A stretch of 16,806 nt of DNA from JBOGUF01 sp050696075 (GTDB taxonomy: Bacteria > Chloroflexota > Chloroflexia > Thermomicrobiales > UBA6265), in assembly GCA_050696075.1 (NCBI GenBank), contig JBOGUF010000079.1, positions 1-16,806 on the forward strand. The letters run 5' to 3'. Numbering within the stretch: the first letter of the stretch is position 1; the number at the start of each line of letters is the position of its first letter. A program made the position numbers and the translations under genes. This document shows, piece by piece, positions 12,851 through 16,806 of this stretch. A model generated the notes under the pieces. It was not told where the DNA came from. It did not search any database and saw nothing but the letters and a program-made list of their open reading frames with translations.

Positions 12851-14115
12851 GCGCCTACTCTCCGCGGCTCCGCTGGCGTGCCGGCGCCATCGTCCTCAGT
12901 ACCCTCGCCTTCACCGGCCTTGCGGTCGCGGCAGTCGCGACTCGCGCCGATCGCTTTACCGCCGCCGCCGGACTCGCCGGCTTGCTGCTCGCGGCTGGCC
13001 TCGCCCTGGCAATCGTGCGCGCCGAACGGCTGGCCATCGTCAACGCCCGCCTGCTGGAGGAAGCCCGGCTCCGCGCCGAGGAACAGGCGGCGCTGCTGCG
13101 TGTCAGCCAGGCCGTCATCTCGAACCTGGAGCACCGCACCGTGTTGCGCGAGATCAGTCGGGCCACCATCGGTGTGGCCGGCGCCGAGTGCTGCGAAATC
13201 GAGCTGGTGCGCCCTGGGGCGGACGAAACCGAGATCGTGGCCTACGCGGTGATCGCGGATTGGCCATCCGCCGACTTCACCGGCCGTCGCTTCCCGCTCG
13301 AGGACCCATCGGCCACGCGCCGCGTGCTCGCCAGCCGTGAGCCGCTCGCTTTCGCGGTCGATGCGCCGTTCCTGACCGAGCGGGAACGCGTCACCTACAT
13401 GCTCCACGGCAACCAAAGCGTGCTCCTCGTCCCGATTCTGGTGGCCGGATCGTGCCTGGGCACGCTCAACCTCCACTCCCGCCAGCGGCACGCCTTTCCC
13501 CCACGCGCGGTCCGCTTAGGGCAGGAACTCGCCAACCAAGCCGCGCTCGCTATCGAGCGCGCGCGGCTGCACGAGGCCCTCACGGAGCAGGCGCGCACCG
13601 ATGGCCTCACGAGCCTGCTCAACCATCGCACCATCATCGCTAGCCTCGACGAGGCGCTGGCCTGCACCCGCCGCGCCGGCGCCCCGGTCGGCGTGCTGAT
13701 GATCGACCTCGACAACTTCAAACTCGTCAACGACACCCACGGCCATCTGACCGGTGACGGCATCCTCCGCCACGCGGCGGCGATGATGCGAGAATGCTTG
13801 CGCGGCCGGGGCCGGCTCGGTCGCTACGGCGGCGACGAGTTCCTGGTTGTGTTGCCCGGCGACGACGGGCCGGACACGGTCGAGGTCGCTGGCCATATCC
13901 TCGCCTGCGCCGCCAACCGGTCGGTCCCGATGGAGGCCGAGCAAGGGATGTTTCCGATTCGCCTCTCAATCGGCGTCGCCGCCGCGCCGGACGACGGCCT
14001 CACCAGCCAGGATCTGGTCGCCGTCGCCGACCGCGCCATGTACGCTGCGAAGGCCGCCGGCGGTGGCATCGTCGTCGCTCAACCACTGGCTCAGCCCGCG
14101 CCGGCCGTACGCTGA
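12847..14115 (+). CDS. Membrane-anchored GAF-GGDEF diguanylate cyclase
   Basis: A 422-residue protein from GTG 12847. Two membrane segments (about 12-30 and 39-57) are followed by a charged coiled linker (ARLLEEARLRAEEQAALLRV), a GAF sensor domain (about 95-240) and a GGDEF domain (about 250-412). Cyclase motifs are complete: DGLTSLLNHR, DLDNFKLVNDTHGHLTGD with the metal and GTP residues, GRYGGDEF (signature 328-332) and ADRAMYAAKAAGGG. It should make cyclic di-GMP from two GTP. The inhibitory RxxD site expected just before the signature is replaced by RGRG, so product inhibition through that site is probably absent. The longer frame from 12682 would give a Pro/Arg/His-rich, unlikely N-terminus. 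Signal sensed by GAF is unknown. Confidence 0.9.
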   Translation: MSAYSPRLRWRAGAIVLSTLAFTGLAVAAVATRADRFTAAAGLAGLLLAAGLALAIVRAERLAIVNARLLEEARLRAEEQAALLRVSQAVISNLEHRTVLREISRATIGVAGAECCEIELVRPGADETEIVAYAVIADWPSADFTGRRFPLEDPSATRRVLASREPLAFAVDAPFLTERERVTYMLHGNQSVLLVPILVAGSCLGTLNLHSRQRHAFPPRAVRLGQELANQAALAIERARLHEALTEQARTDGLTSLLNHRTIIASLDEALACTRRAGAPVGVLMIDLDNFKLVNDTHGHLTGDGILRHAAAMMRECLRGRGRLGRYGGDEFLVVLPGDDGPDTVEVAGHILACAANRSVPMEAEQGMFPIRLSIGVAAAPDDGLTSQDLVAVADRAMYAAKAAGGGIVVAQPLAQPAPAVR

Positions 14116-14135
14116 CGGAAGAGTGCATCGGGTCC

Positions 14136-14151
14136 GGGCCAACCGCGGCCC
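14136..14151 (+). terminator. Weak hairpin after the cyclase gene
   Basis: GGGCC / GGCCC with a 6-base loop, 20 bases after the cyclase stop. It has no T-run, so it is only a possible terminator. The rest of 14116-14330 shows nothing I can assign. Confidence 0.25.
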
Positions 14152-14330
14152 GACACTGATCGAATTGACCGCACCGGCGCCGGCCGTTGACTCAGTCCAC
14201 CACCGTGGTAGTCCGTTCCATCTCCGCTGGCGCATGAGTCCTGTGCCGGGCTAACGACTCTTGTCTGCTGAGGCTTCGATGGTGTAGCGTACACGCGCTG
14301 CGAACGACGACGTCATCGGGAGCCTTCACG

Positions 14331-16100
14331 GTGAAGAAAGCACAGCACCGCGTGCGCCGCCGCCACGTTCCAGATCACGCGGGAGACCAGCCGGCCGCCA
14401 CGGCGTCGCCGCGCGGCCACGACCAGGCCAGGTGGGATGCTCGGTGGTGGGAACGCGGCCGGATCGCCGAGGTCTTCGGCGCCGACCTGCGCTCGCTCGC
14501 CCTTCTGCGGATCGTGCTGGCAATCATTGTCCTCATCGATGTCGGCGGCCGTGTCTCCAACCTGCGGGTCCACTACTCCGACGAAGGGGTGCTGCCGCGA
14601 GAACTGGTGATCGACGGCATCAACGAATGGCGATGGTCGCTCGCGCTCGCGAACGGATCGGTCGAGTTCCAGGCGCTGATCTTCGGCGTCACCGCGCTCG
14701 CGGCGCTGGCGATGCTCGTCGGCTATCGCACCCGCCTGATGACGATCATCGTCTGGGCGCTGATCATCTCGATCCAGGTCCGCAACCCGCTGGTGCTCAG
14801 CGGCGCCGACACTCTGTTCCGCCTCTTGCTCTTCTGGTCGATGTTCCTCCCGCTGGGAGCCGTCTGGTCGGTTGACCAGAAACGTCGGGGCGTCACCAGC
14901 CACCTCTCGATGAAGTATGTCTCGCTGGTGACGGTCGGCTTGTTCCTGCAAATCTCCTTCATGTACTGGTTCACGGCGGCGCTGAAGACCGGGGCCGAGT
15001 GGCGCGAAGACGGCACCGCCCTCTACTACGCCCTCGGCGCCGAGCAGATCACCAAGCCGTTTGGCGAATGGATCCATCAGTTCCCGACGCTGCTGCAGTT
15101 CCTCACCTTTACCAGTCTGGGGCTCGAAATCGTCGCCCCGATCGTCCTGTTCGTGCCGATCTTGACCGGTCCGCTGCGCACCGCCGCTATCTTGGCGATC
15201 ATGTCGTTCCACCTCGGCATCTTCTTGACGATGGACATCGGCATCTTCCCCTGGACCAGCGCCCTCTGCATGGTCAGCTTCCTTCCTACCTGGTTCTGGG
15301 AGAGCGCCTTGCCGCACGTGCGCGCGGCCCTGCCGGAGCGGGTCTCGGTCGTGCGCCGGGCCTGGTACGCGGTCGTGCGGCCGGCGCAGGCGTTGTTGAA
15401 TCCCCTCTGGTCGTGGCTCTCCGCCTGGGGGAGCATGGGCCGCCTCGCCATCACGAGCATGGCCACGTCCGCCTCCGCGGGCCAGCTCCGAGGTGGTCCA
15501 TCATTCGCCGGCTCCTCCCCAGCGACCCCGGCCTCGACGCAATCCGACGGCGAACCGGAAGTGGTGCGGTCGTGGCCGATCACCAACCTGCTGGCCACCT
15601 TCTTCATCGTCTTCATCTTCGGTTGGAACATGACCTCCGTCTCTGACTTTCGGATGCCGGCGGAGTCACGCCCGGTCGCCTACGGCCTCGGCCTGTACCA
15701 GAAGTGGAACATGTTCTCGCCGCGCCCGCCGCGGTCGACGAGTTGGTACGTCGTCCGCGGCGCGCTCGCCGACGGGCGGCAGGTCGATCTGCTGACACCG
15801 ATCGTCCAGGATGATTTGGACCGCATCCAGGAGTACACCTGGGAGCAGCCGGACAACATCGCCGGCGACCTCTACAAAGATAAGTACTGGCGCAAATATC
15901 TGGCGGCCATCGCCCGGGATGCGAACGCCGCCGAGCGACGTGAGTTCGCGGCCTTCACCTGTCGCTCCTGGAACGACCACCACACCGGCGGCACGGAACT
16001 GATCGCCCTCCAGATCTCCGTCATGATCGAGCGGACGCTGCCGGACTACGGAGAAGCCGAATCCCAACGGGACGTCATCTCCGAGTATCGCTGCGTGTAG
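14331..16100 (+). CDS. HTTM-domain multi-pass membrane protein
   Basis: A 589-residue protein from GTG 14331, with GGGAG 8 bases upstream. After a basic cytoplasmic N-terminus (1-50) come about eight to nine hydrophobic segments, such as LLRIVLAIIVLIDV, FGVTALAALAMLVG, LMTIIVWALIISIQV, RLLLFWSMFLPLG and FLTFTSLGLEIVAPIVLFVP. HTTM landmarks are HYSDEGVLPR (81-90), VRNPLVLSGADTLFRLLLFW (150-169) and FWSMFLPLG. The HTTM domain is related to vitamin K-dependent gamma-carboxylase; bacterial roles are mostly unknown. A low-complexity Ser/Pro/Gly linker (about 378-410) separates a last helix (NLLATFFIVFIFGWNM) and a soluble C-terminal part with QKWNMFSPRPP and GALADGRQVDLL, also usual for the family. 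Apparently a single-gene transcription unit. Confidence 0.88.
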   Translation: MKKAQHRVRRRHVPDHAGDQPAATASPRGHDQARWDARWWERGRIAEVFGADLRSLALLRIVLAIIVLIDVGGRVSNLRVHYSDEGVLPRELVIDGINEWRWSLALANGSVEFQALIFGVTALAALAMLVGYRTRLMTIIVWALIISIQVRNPLVLSGADTLFRLLLFWSMFLPLGAVWSVDQKRRGVTSHLSMKYVSLVTVGLFLQISFMYWFTAALKTGAEWREDGTALYYALGAEQITKPFGEWIHQFPTLLQFLTFTSLGLEIVAPIVLFVPILTGPLRTAAILAIMSFHLGIFLTMDIGIFPWTSALCMVSFLPTWFWESALPHVRAALPERVSVVRRAWYAVVRPAQALLNPLWSWLSAWGSMGRLAITSMATSASAGQLRGGPSFAGSSPATPASTQSDGEPEVVRSWPITNLLATFFIVFIFGWNMTSVSDFRMPAESRPVAYGLGLYQKWNMFSPRPPRSTSWYVVRGALADGRQVDLLTPIVQDDLDRIQEYTWEQPDNIAGDLYKDKYWRKYLAAIARDANAAERREFAAFTCRSWNDHHTGGTELIALQISVMIERTLPDYGEAESQRDVISEYRCV

Positions 16101-16443
16101 ACCCCACCGCGCCGACTGCCCCTTCCGTCGATTCGACCGTCCCCTCCGTCATGCCGATCGCGGAGAAGGCATCGCTCCCGTACCCCGCCTGCCCCTTCCT
16201 CATCACTGAGTCCGCGATCGCCCCATGCCCAAACCGCTTAGGTAACAGGTATCGCCCGATATCGCGTCGCTATCGTTTCGTTTTCCCGCGTCGGTAGCCG
16301 TCGCTGCTCACCCATTAAGTAGGTAGTTCAAGCCCCTCTGTCCATTGGTCCTCAATAGGGCCAAAGAACGTTTACGTCTCGGAAACGATGGATGTATCCT
16401 CAATTCGAGACCTTGGGGGTTTCACGGGTTAGGAGGGCAGCGA
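16101..16443. other. Intergenic region, 343 bases, no gene seen
   Basis: No convincing coding frame. It contains a diverged arm of the palindromic element (16146-16180), then A/T-richer DNA (about 16250-16430) that probably holds the promoter of the downstream secreted-protein gene. I could not assign clear -35/-10 boxes. A strong ribosome binding site, AGGAGGG, is at 16431-16437. Confidence 0.6.
16146..16180. repeat. Half copy of the palindromic element at 11172-11248
   Basis: CCGTCATGCCGATCGCGG (16146-16163) is identical to the reverse complement of 11231-11248. The following AGGCATCGCTCCCG matches the next part of that element at 13 of 14 bases after small differences. The other arm is not evident, so this is a decayed or single-arm copy. 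Confidence 0.65.
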
Positions 16444-16806
16444 ATGCCTAAGGTGGGTCACCCGCTCTTGCGGGTACTGACAGCGTTAGCCCTCGTTCTG
16501 AGTCTCTCGTTTGCGGCGCCATCCGTGACGAGGGCACAGATCGGGGGTCTGGATCTACTCGATATCCTCGACGGCGAGGATGACGACGGCGGAGACGACG
16601 GCCTGCTCGATCTCGGCGGAGACGATGGCCTGCTCGATCTCGGCGGAGATGACCTCTTCGACGCGGTCGACGACCTGCTCGACGTCTTCGACTCCGACGA
16701 CACCGACGACCTGGTCGATACGCTCGACGATGCGCTCGATCTGTTCGACGATGCCGACGCGGCCGACGACGAGGATGACGACGGGATCGCCGACGCGCTC
16801 GACGAT
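16444..16806 (+). CDS. Secreted aspartate-rich repeat protein, 3'-truncated
   Basis: ATG 16444 is 6 bases after AGGAGGG. The frame is open to the window end (121 codons visible). A signal peptide is clear: MPKVGHPLLR, then LTALALVLSLSFAAPS with likely cleavage near TRA-QI (about 35). The rest is extremely acidic, built from Asp-Asp-Leu-rich units. GDDGLLDLG occurs twice in tandem (residues 50-58 and 59-67, a 27-bp DNA repeat at 16591-16644), followed by a diverged third unit, then DDLVDTLDDALDLFDD and DEDDDGIADALDD. The last piece resembles the DxDxDGxxDxxD calcium-binding loop of thrombospondin type 3 repeats. Likely exported and calcium-binding, perhaps at the cell surface. No family can be named from the visible part. 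Confidence 0.82.
   Translation, partial: MPKVGHPLLRVLTALALVLSLSFAAPSVTRAQIGGLDLLDILDGEDDDGGDDGLLDLGGDDGLLDLGGDDLFDAVDDLLDVFDSDDTDDLVDTLDDALDLFDDADAADDEDDDGIADALDD

Noticed and set aside
12628..13491. Minus-strand frame opposite the cyclase
   Set aside because: Shadow frame with biased composition; the plus-strand GGDEF/GAF motifs are unambiguous.
14313..15317. Long minus-strand frame opposite the HTTM gene
   Set aside because: Gln/Glu/Arg/Asp-rich shadow of transmembrane codons; no domain seen.
16360..16400. ECF-type promoter (GGAAAC with a downstream box) before the Asp-rich gene
   Set aside because: Only the first box resembles a consensus; spacing and second box are not convincing.

Overview
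The window is high-GC bacterial chromosomal DNA. Codon choice, a VPS10/BNR-repeat protein, a tripartite tricarboxylate transporter (TTT), a fluoroacetate-dehalogenase-type hydrolase and many short palindromic and heptameric repeats suggest Chloroflexota, most likely a Thermomicrobia/Sphaerobacter-like lineage or a related metagenome genome. This placement is inferred; no rRNA or other marker gene is present.

Layout. Positions 1-3089 (+) hold the 3' part of a large BNR/sortilin-repeat protein cut by the window edge, followed by a strong hairpin. Positions 3179-7564 look like an accessory island, visibly richer in A/T than the flanks. It holds a DUF433/PIN-like toxin-antitoxin pair, an unknown small gene, and two copies of an undescribed-looking two-gene module. 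That module is a ~75-aa protein overlapping a ~180-200-aa FPHLHV-motif protein from a TTG start. Each module is preceded by a decayed GNAT acetyltransferase gene: one has two frameshifts, the other a large internal deletion. The island ends with convergent genes for a UPF0175 HTH protein and a PD-(D/E)XK nuclease-like protein.

Positions 7570-12358 are all on the minus strand: tctC, tctB and tctA of a TTT uptake system, a small hypothetical gene, then the dehalogenase, which is closely coupled to the nuclease gene. The TTT intergenic spaces carry large inverted repeats and heptad repeats that could set different expression levels for the three subunits. A divergent pair starts at about 12.6 kb (+): a small membrane ORF overlapping a membrane-anchored GAF-GGDEF diguanylate cyclase. 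An HTTM-domain membrane protein follows (14331-16100). After a 343-bp gap comes the 5' end of a secreted, aspartate-rich repeat protein that runs off the window.

Functional reading. The minus-strand genes may couple uptake of a small carboxylate (TTT) to C-halogen hydrolysis (dehalogenase); this is inference from proximity. The 3.1-7.6 kb region resembles a toxin-antitoxin/defence-type island with gene duplication and decay.
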